Below are positions 11,706-21,500 of a stretch of 64,000 nt of DNA, piece after piece (the stretch's first letter is position 1; each line of letters begins with the position of its first letter). The translations under genes were made by a program, and so were the position numbers. Location: NCBI GenBank assembly GCA_003255025.1, contig QANY01005532.1, positions 62,001 to 126,000 on the forward strand, in the 5' to 3' direction. Origin of the DNA: Datisca glomerata. Taxonomy: Eukaryota > Streptophyta > Magnoliopsida > Cucurbitales > Datiscaceae. The notes under the pieces were generated by a model. The model made no database searches, had not been told where the DNA came from, and was given only the letters and a program-made list of their open reading frames with translations.

Positions 11706-13141
11706 TATTGTGTGATGTGTATACGAAAATGCATGTGTCATTAACAAGTAATAAAGTTATAAGTGAGTGTCGATCTCCACAGGGACTAATGGAAAATATG
11801 CAATAAACAAACAAATCAAATCTAATTGAAAAATAGAGTAACAACAGTGATTAAGTTTAATTGGTCAAGATTAAAATGGAAATAGTAATGCTAAGTGGAA
11901 TAGTTTAAAGTGACACTTGCTGAGTATAAGATTAAGTTTGATACTAATGGTATGTATTCAATGATGAATAGATCTAGCATGGTTAAATCTTTTATCCATT
12001 ACGATTCCTAGTTAAATCTGTTCCTGTCATTACATCATCCTAATAGCATTAACCTCAGCACAAAGGCACAGTGGATTTCCATCCTTGCGATCATCAACTC
12101 CTAACTTAATTAACTTATGCCTAAGCTTAATTCAGATTAGAGTTTTATCTTATTAGCTCTAGCATATGGGTTTACAAGATGAGCATATATGCATATACTA
12201 CTCATAAAGTATTTGAATGTACATGATTGAAATACCCAAGTATCATTCTAGCAATTTCCATTAAATCAAACCTTTTCAGAATTTAATCTAACTTGCGTTT
12301 CGTCAAAGATGGCCTGTCAATAATGAAAGTTAAACATTAAGTATGCTTGGATGAAATGCTAGAAGAAGATGAGCAATATAAATTCATTAACAAAAAAAAA
12401 CATCATCAAGATTCATTACCATACTAGCTTAAGTGTTTTAGCTCAAAGTGAGCTTAAGAACAGAATCAAATACACCTATTTCCATAGTTATCCCACAGAG
12501 AATGAACTAAGATGAAGAAATACAGTAAGTAAAATTAAGATTAGCATGAAGAAAGAGATAAGGGAATAAATGAATATGCTCTCTTTGTCTTCTTCCTTGT
12601 GTCGTATTTCCTTTTTTGTCCTTTTTTTTTCTTCCCTTTCTGCAGAATGTTTTCTTAACACCAGTAAATGTGTTGGCTCCTTCTTCATAAAGATGTACTT
12701 GTTATAAATAGAGGCATTGGAATTAGGGTTTTAGCACCTTGAAAGGATGCGTGTCGAGCAAAGATGCAATGGGGACCACTGACAAATATGCTAATGCCAT
12801 CTAAATAATTGATTCTGAGCACAGCGGTTTTTCCTCTCTTTTCAGCTCCTGTTGGACTACATGACAAACTATCTTGCCAAGTATTCACACGCATTGCTAC
12901 AGCAACAACATAATCTGCTACAACGTTTCTTTAGCCAACAAGCTTCCAAGGGATCCTGCACAGAAGCACGATTTATGCATAAAACTGCTCAAAACTACTA
13001 GGAATACTAGAAAGGAAGATAAACTACACAGAAAGCTAAATTAGATAGTAATGACTCAAACTAAGCAATAACGTATCATATCTCCCTAAAGATAAGCAAC
13101 AATTAAGACTTAGAAATGCACGATAACTCTAAAATCTTAAA
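11706..13141 (-). repeat. 5' LTR of Athila-type element
   Basis: Direct repeat of 1020-2534, ending (in element sense) in CACACAATA next to the primer site. The outer terminus is degraded: the expected GAGTTATCA after CTCTAAAATCTTA is replaced by AT-rich sequence at about 13142, so the original flank is lost. Confidence 0.88.
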
Positions 13142-14048
13142 AATGTAATAATTGATTTAAAAATGTAAAATTATTAAATAATATCCTATTTGCCCCCTTC
13201 AAAATTATAAACTATCAAATATGCATATTATTTACCCCTTTCATTTTTATAAAATAACCAAGTTGTAAATTATTTGTCTCATTCAAACTTAGAAAATTAT
13301 CAAAATGGATACTATCAGTCCCATTTGACTTACTTTTCTAGTAATAATCTTATATTAAAATAATAAATCTAACATAAAGTGTAAAAATACAATTTTATTT
13401 ATTTTTTATTATTCCAAAATTTTAACATCAATTTAAAGAAAAATTGCCCCTTAGTAATAACTTCTGAGTTCGTCCCTTCTAGCAGGCAATAACGGATGGA
13501 ATGGAGGATCGCAGTTGAGTCTTTCATCGAGATTGATTTGCACAGAAATCGATTTCTGATTGGTTCTTCCTTTGAGATAAGTTTTTGAATGCAGCGAGAG
13601 GTAGTGAATGATCGTAGCTGGCGGCTTGATCTTTTGTAGTTTTTTTTTGTGAAGCCGGATACTTCAATAGTAATATTGTGTTTAGTAGGATTCTTCAAAG
13701 AGATGGCTGGGGCTCTTCAAGGGCTATTTAGTTGGTCATGTTTTGAAATAGAAATAGAATCCCTTTTAATGATCAGTATCTGTATAATATATTTTTTTTG
13801 GTAATTTTACAAACTTATGGGGACAAATAGTGTACAATTTGGTAATTTTTTAAATTTAAAGCGATAAATAATATAAAATTAATACAATTTTACAAATTAA
13901 AAGGGGTGTAAATAGTATATTAATATATAATTTTACACATTTTATATAGATGATTACATATGATATAAAAATATATTACATGATCAAAGTAGGACAATTG
14001 CCCCATTCATCAATAGGTGGGCTCTCCCCTGGCTCCTTCCATCCCTTA
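13142..14048. repeat. AT-rich repeat with inverted arms
   Basis: Arms near 13150-13300 and 13800-14048 are degenerate inverted copies of one another, sharing the theme 'GGGGACAAATAGTRTACAATTTGG' in pieces. They flank a 500-bp centre with a 100-codon minus-strand open frame (13698-13399) that I do not recognise. The second arm ends with a block containing CAATTGCCCC and GGCTCTCCCCTGGCTCCTTCC. It may be a non-autonomous DNA transposon, but I cannot show termini or a target duplication. Confidence 0.45.
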
Positions 14049-15211
14049 ATGATAGAAAGAGAGAGATATTTAATGATATAAATATATAGATAGAGAAAAT
14101 AGGGATTTAGGTGGGTAAGCTATAATCCATAGCGTTTAAATTCACTCGACGCTAGACGAGGCGAGTAGTTAAGTTCGAGTGCTCTGAGGTGGGCAAGCTA
14201 GTCGATTACATTTCTAAAATACTCTAGTCATTCAAGTTCACTATTGGTGATGAGTATTAGCTCTAATTTGGGTACCATTGATACCAATAACCTTCTAATT
14301 TGCAGAGATGAATGACTATTGACTAACTCTAATATGAACGCCCATAAGTTTCTTTATTGAAGATATTGGGTATGCGTTGGATTACTGTGAAAAAATGGAG
14401 GGAATTTAAGGTATGGTATGGAAAAATGGAAGGAATGAGGTCTCACTTAGGTGCTTCGTGTGGGGAGAGGATGGGTAGCACGCGAAGTTACATTTCTGTC
14501 AAATTTAATACTAAAATGTAACAAAGTGGTATATTTTACTGTTTCTTATACAAAAATACAGTAATACGAAAAAGTATAGGGGCATATTTTACAAATCTAA
14601 TAAACTACAAGGGTATATTTTTTATTTTATCCAAAATATTATTCTAGTAAAATAACTAAATTTCTAATTTATGAAAAATCTAACAAAAATTGGCAATATT
14701 TCCATAATGTAAAATAGTAGTTAAATTATTATTTATGGAAGTTTTTTAAAACTACAAAAATATATAAATTTAGCAATAGTTCAGTATGAGATATTGAACA
14801 CTAATTAAATCTTAAAAGCTCGAAAAGAAGCACAAAAAATATGAAAAAGATAAAAAAAAATGGCTGAATATGGAAAATTTTCAAAATTTCTGGAAAAAAA
14901 ATGAGAAATAGTGCTAAAATCCAGAGAAATAGGAATAGTGCTTAACAAAAATATCTTTTTTACTATGGTTAAAATACTACTACCAACATTTGTTGGGTTA
15001 ATACATAACCTAGCTCCGTTCAAAGTTCAACTACCGAATTTATCATTGTAGGAAAAAAAATTAAACATTATCTCTTTCATTGAAAAGAAGCTTATTCCAT
15101 ATGATATAAAAAATAATTTTATATAAAGGGGGAATAACTTTTTTCAATCTTCAATGCTATTAATACAAAGATAATTTTAAAATTTGAATAAGATAAATAG
15201 TGTATTGTTTT
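14049..15211. other. Gene-free stretch
   Basis: AT-rich. Short local similarity occurs around 14110-14200, where GTGGGCAAGCTA-like sequence appears twice. A CATATTTTAC/GGGTATATTTT motif lies near 14583-14625. No gene, RNA or element boundary is supported. Confidence 0.5.
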
Positions 15212-15440
15212 GTAATTTTACAAACTTAAAAGGGACAAATAGTATACAATTTGATAACTTTTTAAATTTAAAGCCAAAAAGTATAAAATTTTATAAATTA
15301 AAAGGGGAGCGAATAGTATATTGATATTTAATTTTATATAGAATATTATATATGATATAAAAAATATTACATGATCAAAGTGGGAAAATTGCCCCCTTCA
15401 TCAATAGATGGGCTCGCCCCTGACTCCTTCCAGTCCTTGT
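15212..15440. repeat. Second copy of the dispersed repeat at 13800-14048
   Basis: Direct repeat of 13800-14048 over about 240 bp, including ATTACATGATCAAAGT, the CAATTGCCCC-like block and GGCTCGCCCCTGACTCCTTCC. The two copies lie about 1.16 kb apart. I see no TG...CA ends or target duplication, so I treat them as dispersed copies rather than an LTR pair. Confidence 0.7.
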
Positions 15441-15583
15441 ATTGACAATTAACAATACATTCTAACCCATACTTTTATCTTCATTCTTGATACTCCATTG
15501 CAATATTTAGACTTTGTCGATTAATAGGTTGTCAGATCGAAAAATTTAGGAATTTGAAAAGGAGGCCCAATATTCTCATAAGA

Positions 15584-16010
15584 TTTTTTTTTTGTAAATG
15601 AAAATATATTAACTAAAATGATACACAAATATAATGGGCATAACCATGGGGAAATAATATATACAATAAAGAAAAAACCTATACTCCTACAATTACAAAA
15701 CTCCATAATATGCGTTCGGAGGGGTGTTGGGAGAGGGGGAGCTCTTATAAATAGAGCTTACAAAAATAGCAAACCACAAAATCAAGTAGTTTCTAGAATG
15801 TTGGGGTCCATGCCCCATTTCTCAACCAAGTTGATACTAATAATGTCCTCTTTGAAACCATTTGCATGAAAAAATCTATCTCTCACATTGTTTGAGATTA
15901 GCTTAACAATTACTGCTTTGACCTTTAACTTATCCTAAAAAACACTAGAGTACATTTCTTTCCAAATGTAGTACATAAAGGAAACTCTGAGTAAATATGC
16001 CCTCAAAGAT
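15584..16010 (-). mobile_element. 5'-truncated LINE, 3' end with poly(A)
   Basis: The plus strand begins with a T-run (15584-15593), which is the poly(A) tail of a minus-strand retroposon. It is preceded in element sense by TTAATATATTTTCATTTAC, a common end of plant L1 LINEs. Further upstream on the minus strand (16000-15800) the C-terminal LINE protein is readable: FMYYIWKEMYSSVF, then VKLISNNVRDRF. A possible degenerate target duplication pairs ATTCTCATAAGA (15572-15583) with CTCTCGTAAGT near 16014. Only the last ~430 bp are present, consistent with incomplete reverse transcription. Confidence 0.72.
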
Positions 16011-16082
16011 CTCTCTCGTAAGTCTATTGTATAATAATTATGTCTTTATACACAAATAGCTACATTATAGAAAATTAACACA

Positions 16083-16275
16083 AACTCTCCCTCTCTCTCT
16101 CTTCCAGCTTTCTCTCCAGCTCTCTCCCTCTCTCACTCACTCTTAAGAGAGAGAGAGAGATAGAGAGAGAGAGCTGAATCAAATAAAGAGACAAAAATGA
16201 ACTAGAAGAGAGAGAGAAAAATGAACCAGAAGAGAGAGAGAGAGAGATAGAGAGAGAGAGATGAACCAGAGAGAG
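16083..16275. repeat. CT tract followed by GA tract, hairpin-prone
   Basis: Polypyrimidine CT-rich sequence (about 16088-16142) meets polypurine GA-rich sequence at a CTTAAG centre (about 16141-16147), making a large imperfect palindrome. The GA part contains a repeated 'GATGAACCAGAGAGAGA' theme that resumes after the chloroplast insert at about 16598. Confidence 0.85.
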
Positions 16276-16277
16276 AC

Positions 16278-16588
16278 TATCGGATCATAAAAACCCATTT
16301 TACGAAGATCTCTTCCTTCTCTTTGAGATCGAACATCAATTGCAACGATTCGATAAACGGCTCATTGAGATAGATGTAGATTAACAATACCCCCTAGAAA
16401 TGTATAAGAAGTTTTATCCTCGTACGGCTCGAGAAAATTCGAAGTTCTATATATGTATAGATATAGAATTCTAATTAATGTAAAATAGATATATAGATTA
16501 TCAAATCAATTAGACTATGATTTAAATACTTCTTTCTTATTCTTTTGTTATTCTTTTCTGAAAAAGAAAAAAAGTCATTCTTCTTTGT
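16278..16588 (-). pseudogene. rps16: Nuclear copy of chloroplast rps16 (intron 3' end and exon 2)
   Basis: The minus strand reads GAGCCGTTTATCGAATCG, then GCAATTGATGTTCGATC, through to GGGTTTTTATGATCCGATA. This is the start of exon 2 of plastid rps16, encoding [13 protein letters not shown]. Upstream in gene sense lies the group II intron, including a recognisable domain V (GAGCCGTACGAGG followed by AAACTTCTTATAC). About 310 bp of plastid DNA is present, cut off after the DPI codons of exon 2. Several substitutions relative to what I know of rps16 (for example SRRE replaced by a Leu-Lys-containing stretch) indicate an old insertion. It is not functional: no start, no intron 5' half, no gene end. 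Confidence 0.9.
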
Positions 16589-16789
16589 AAAGAGAGAGAC
16601 GAAGATGAACCATAGAGAGAGATGCCAATTTCATCTAATGGGAACTAACTTCCGTTAGTGGAAGTTATACACATGATTATCACATGCATTTTTTGTCAAT
16701 TTTGATAATAAAACGGAAGAGAGAGATATATATACATATATTACAGTTATCCAAACTACGTGAATATAAAAATAGGGTTAATTACCCTG
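16589..16789. other. Gene-free stretch after the plastid insert
   Basis: The GA-rich context resumes (AGATGAACCATAGAGAGA near 16601-16618) and passes into AT-rich sequence. No gene is supported. Confidence 0.5.
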
Positions 16790-17815
16790 GACCCCCCTAA
16801 GCTTCTACTCATATATCACGTTACACCTCCACCTTTAAAAGTTTATAACAATGCCCCCCATGTTTTATTTTATTTCACGTATACCCCCTATCATGTGACT
16901 TTCGTTTAAAAAATTAACAGAAGTCACTACATGTGAGAAGCACGTGAGATTTTTAATGGGTAATGAGATAATTTAATATCCACTACCACGTGTAAGAAAT
17001 CCATGACTTCTTCACCATGGGAGCTCTCCCTTTCTCCTCCTCCTTTTCTTTCCCTCATCTTCTTCTTTCTGTAACCTTAATTACAGTTGTCTCTTCGACT
17101 AAACTAAGTCAGTTTTCAATATCCCCTACTTCCTCAATCTTGGTTTCATTGTTGAGTAAGGTCATTTTGGATATCTGCTAAGACTTTCTGAATATCCTCA
17201 GTAAGATTCTTATTGGAATTTAGTGCCTTTTGCAGCAACAATTATGTTTTCTTCTCATTCTAATTCTGAGTCATGAAGTCCTCCATTTCCAAGCAAGAAC
17301 TTGAGGTGAAAACAATCCCAAATAACAAAAAGGTGAAAGAATTTCACACTGAGAATTAGCGAATCCCAAAAATCCTAGAAAGAATAAAATATTTAAATAA
17401 GTAATTCACCAATTTCTTTGCTTCCCAACTAAATGATTAATGAAATCTTAAGAACCAACAACTAAATGGAGGCTCACATAGTTTATGTTCACTCCTTAGA
17501 GGGGATTGGCGGCTCCTTGCACAACTTCATCCAACAGTGTTTTAGGGTTAGAGAAAGAAGAAGATGAGGGAAAGGAAAGGAGGAGAAGAAATGGTGAGCT
17601 CCCATGGTGAACAAGTAGTGAATTTTTTACACGTGGTAATGGGTACTGAATTACTGCATTGCCCATTAAAAGTCTCACGTGTAGTGACTTCTGTCAATTT
17701 TTTGAACGGAAGTCACAGTATAAGGTTTACGTGAAATAAAATAGAACGTGAGGGGGCGTTGCTGTAAACTTTTAAAAGTAATGTTGTAATGCGGTATAAG
17801 AATACCTTTTGTAAA
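16790..17815. mobile_element. ~1-kb element with ~280-bp terminal inverted repeats
   Basis: The interval 16790-17080 and the interval 17540-17815 are inverted copies of each other. Matching blocks include GGGAGCTC/GAGCTCCC, TACACGTGGTA, GTGACTTCTGT, CACGTGAAATAAAAT-type sequence and CTTTTAAA. The 460-bp centre holds no recognisable transposase. Long inverted repeats without coding capacity suggest a non-autonomous Mutator-like element or foldback element. I cannot define the target duplication because the outermost 20-30 bp have diverged. Confidence 0.75.
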
Positions 17816-18555
17816 TTCAACAAATTATAGGAGTATATTTTGCATTTCAGCTTAATATTTTATCATAATTTAATTAAGAATTATTACCCGAAAGTGAGAT
17901 ATTTTTTTATTAACTACTTAAAGTGTTGCTAATATACTAATAATTATTATTTTGACTATTTTTTGAAATAAATTTTTGAGATGATATGTTTGGCTAAAAC
18001 CCCTATGACTGCCCGTAAAAATTCGGGGCAACATCAAGAATATACCTTTTTTAAGAAAAAAATAAAAAATAGCTCAATATGAAACAAAAATAAAAAGCCA
18101 CCCAAATAAAAAAATAAAAATTCCAAGCCAAAATCCGTCTCACACGCGCGCCAGCGAAGTTTTGAATTTTCGTGCATAAAGTTTATGCTGTATGTACTGT
18201 ATATAAGAAATATATGGTAAAAAATACACTTGTATAGTGATATATTCTGTATATATTATATAAAGTATTAAAATTTGATAAAGTGGTGCGCATGCGCGCG
18301 AACTTTCCATCTATGTGAAATTTTATTTTTTTCAAAAATCATGCCAGATAACCATTTTTTTATATTTTTTACTTATAGTAATTTTTTATGATTTTTTTGA
18401 GGTGAACTATTTATTAACATTAATATAAAAATTCCTAAATTTGAGCTATAAGATCTTTTGAACGAGCCCAATCTGTCTCTGATTTCTAGCCCAATCATTG
18501 TCGTGAACCCAACAGTAAAACTGGAAAAAATAGAAGGTTCCGCGCCACAATCCTG
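17816..18555. other. Upstream region of the methyltransferase gene
   Basis: AT-rich, with two isolated GC patches (CACACGCGCGCCAGCG near 18142 and GCGCATGCGCGCG near 18287). The core promoter and 5' leader of the gene should lie here, but I cannot single out a TATA box with confidence. Confidence 0.4.
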
Positions 18556-21500
18556 ATGACGGTCACTCTAATGGCGGCATCTCCAACTGACGAACCATCG
18601 GCTACTGAAACCCTAAACCCTTCTTCCACTCTTAATCCCTTAAAGTCAGTGGACGGCCGCGATTCAACTTTAGACCCCCCACAGACTTTTCAGGGTCTCA
18701 GTTCTGAGCAAGAGCCGTTCAATGCCCCGTCAGTGGAGGCTACCATTTCGGGGGACAAACGAAAGAGAGAGGATCCACAATCAGATTCTACCGATGCAAA
18801 CACAGACCCTTCTCTTAACCCTCTGTGGAAAACCAGTCTGTGCTCCTACTACAGGCGCCACTCGGGCTCTTGTAGCCACGGAAGTGTGTGTCGTTACGCG
18901 CATGGCGAGGAGGAGCTGAGGCCTCGCCCTGATAACACGTGGGACCCGACGTCGGAACGGGCAAAAAAGTTGATGAAATCGTGTTCGGAAACGAGGGAAG
19001 AGGAGGTTATGATGACGGAGCCTGTGGTTGACGATGACGACGACGGTAACGATGTCAGTAGTGATAATGGATTAAACAAGTGCTTAGTTCATCTACCACG
19101 GAAATGGTATTCCGACAATTTGAGGATCTTCCTCGGTGAACAGGCAAGTGGGAGTTTTTCTTCCTAGTAGCAGCTTGAATTTGTTTGCTTGCTGAAATGA
19201 AATACGTTCGAACTCAAATTTCTCCCTTCCCACTATTCAGTTAACACATGTGTATAAGTTTAGATTGTTAATGGTTTGTCATAATAAGAAGAGCTAGTGT
19301 TTATTTTCCCGCAATTTCAGGGGGGACTGGTTAGCTGCATTCCCTATTTCGACCTGTAATTCTAAATTATCGTGCTTTAATGAAATAACTCCACTGACTT
19401 ACAACGATAACCAGCTAATGAGGTGATTCGAGGTCTCAAAGTTTGTCAATGAAATCTCAAGTAGCTTGAAGTATATCGAACTCATTGGAATTGTTCTCTC
19501 CTTTTCATTCGATGTGATCGAAAGTCCCATTATTTTTACTTGCTATTATCACTTAGACAAACTTTCCAACCCGATTGCACTTTAGTTTCATTTCCTTACC
19601 TGGAAATGGAAGATCATTTGAGTAACTCTCATGAAGCATTTTCACGTTAGCAGAAGATACTCGAAGTTTCTCAAGGTTTAGGTATATATTACTATTCCCT
19701 TGGTCAAACCAAATTCTGAAATGCTATAACAAATGATTACCAGTGGAAATAAGGACGCGATGCCTTTTTTTCTTTTTTCAAATAAAGAGACAACAAATTA
19801 ATAAAACTGTAAGCGAAATTTCTACAGTACCAGATGGTACGGAGCCAATACCATAGTCTTTGCCTTGTGATTAGTTACTAATTACCCTTAGTAACTCATT
19901 GTATGTGTGGTTCGTCAACTGCCAATATATTAATATATTGATAGAGTAAATTTATAATTCCCAGGACATACGCAAATAAAGAGACAAATTAATAGAACTG
20001 TTTCTACAGTACCAGATGTACCGAGTCAATACCATAGTCTTACCCCTGTGGTTAGTCTTAGTTACTAGTTAGCCTTAGTAAGTCATTGTGTGTGTGGTTC
20101 GTCAACTGCCAATTTATTAATATATTGATACAGTCAATTTGTAATATCCTGGTCATACGTATGTCAAAAGCATTTCTAGGTCGTACATTGACATGACATC
20201 AGTATTATTAAAAATACAGAGTTTTTGTAGAAAGCCTGTTGTGCTTGGCTTGTGATTTTGGTAATGGTTCTCGTTTTCCTCATTTACTCAGTTTATTAAG
20301 TCGTTTGTTCTCGTCTTCCATTCTTCTTGTCTTGATTTAACATGGTTGGAAACTTAGCTTTGTGGTACCAATGAAGGGTTAGCCAAATGGTCAGGCCTGT
20401 GGTTTTCTACCACAAGGTTTGAGGTTCGACCCCCTTAATGGTACCTACATGGCCTTTGGCCATAGTTTCCTGTCTTCCAAAGATTATAGGGCTCGGCAGG
20501 GGCTCCAGTTTCGAACCTGGCTTCACAATTCAAAAGTGAGCTTGGGTATTTCTGGATTATTAAAAAAAACTTAGATTTGTGGTAATAATGTAAGGTACTC
20601 TTGCTTTTTGCAGGGAATTCTTTTTAAATCTGCAAAGAAGAAGAGAGGGATGACTGTGGGGTTTGTTAGTTTTGAAAGTGCAGAACAACTGAAAACTGCT
20701 GTTGAGGTATCACTGCATCTTAATAGTGTCAAATTGTTGTTTCATGAACAGATTATTATTTTTAATTTGTCTTTTTCTATGTGATATCTATATTTATTAA
20801 TATAAATGCAACAGGGGCTGCAAGGAAAATGTATAGGGAAAAACAATTTGAAAGTTGCGGATGTCATTCCGCGATCATTTGAAAAGACAGTTAAATCAAC
20901 AACGGCTTTCCCTCAAAACACTGAGCAAAGCGGCAGGGTTAAAGAGCAGGTTGCTTTATCATCAAATGGGGATGATGATGGTGACACAAGTAACATTAAT
21001 TCAACACTGGATGATCTTCTCTCAAAGGGAAGAAGTGCACGTGACGTAGTGACTCCTCTTGGTCACATGCCCTACAACGATCAGCTGGAGCACAAGAAGA
21101 GCTCACTGAAGCAGATTCTCAAAAGATTGGTTAGAAGCATACCTTCTTACCACTTTTTCTGTACGGATTTTGAAATATAATTCTGAAACTCTTCAAATTC
21201 AATGGCAGACTAGAAATGCACGTAAAGCTTGTCCAACCGGTGTTTCACTTCCAGAATGGATTCTCAAATCGAAAGAAATAGGTAGTCTTAATACCTTTTA
21301 TTAAACTTCTACAAAACATCTTTCATCAAGGATGTATTTGTTCTCTGTTGATATTCTAGTATGATCAAGGTGTAAAATAATGCCTGATAAGCCTTAAAAG
21401 GAATATTATTGCTCTCAAAATTATTTGGAATTTTGATTCTCCATCTCCATATAAATTGTACTTGCTGCACTCCCTTTTTTTCTCTATCTCATTCCGGTCC

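Larger units (their letters stand above)
1020..13141 (-). mobile_element. Athila-type Ty3/gypsy retrotransposon, deleted and nested
   Basis: Two direct repeats of about 1.44-1.5 kb (1020-2534 and 11706-13141) flank an internal region that reads on the minus strand. The order is 5' LTR, tRNA-Asp-type primer binding site, gag, protease, the first part of RT, then an env-position reading frame and the 3' LTR. Gag and protease motifs match the Athila lineage, and the primer site type agrees. The RT core, RNase H and integrase are missing between about 5390 and 5280, and every reading frame carries stops, so the copy cannot move by itself. Gag was further split by two later LTR insertions. No target duplication is visible, because the outer end of the right LTR has lost its terminal bases. 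Confidence 0.88.
19144..20613 (+). other. Intron 1, GC-AG type, 1470 bp
   Basis: The donor is CAG|GCAAGT and the acceptor is TTTTTGCAG|GG. Joining 19143 to 20614 keeps the frame (...FLGEQ|GILFKSAKK...) through the RRM. The nearest GT alternative (G|GTGAAC, 19133) gives an immediate stop after splicing. The donor otherwise matches the strong consensus typical of GC introns. This is by far the longest intron of the gene, enlarged by a tandem duplication and a SINE. Confidence 0.85.

Noticed and set aside
13800..15440. Miniature LTR element (direct repeats as LTRs)
   Set aside because: No TG...CA ends, primer site, polypurine tract or target duplication; a third inverted copy nearby argues for a dispersed repeat.
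16278..16588. Functional ribosomal protein S16 gene
   Set aside because: Only the intron 3' end and the beginning of exon 2 are present; no start or end of the gene.
19132..19167. GT donor at 19133 or read-through end for exon 1
   Set aside because: Splicing there shifts into a stop after a few codons; the GC donor at 19144 keeps the RRM intact.
20374..20440. tRNA gene
   Set aside because: Box A and B are present but no cloverleaf closes, and the 193-bp unit has a tail and flanking duplication; it is a SINE.
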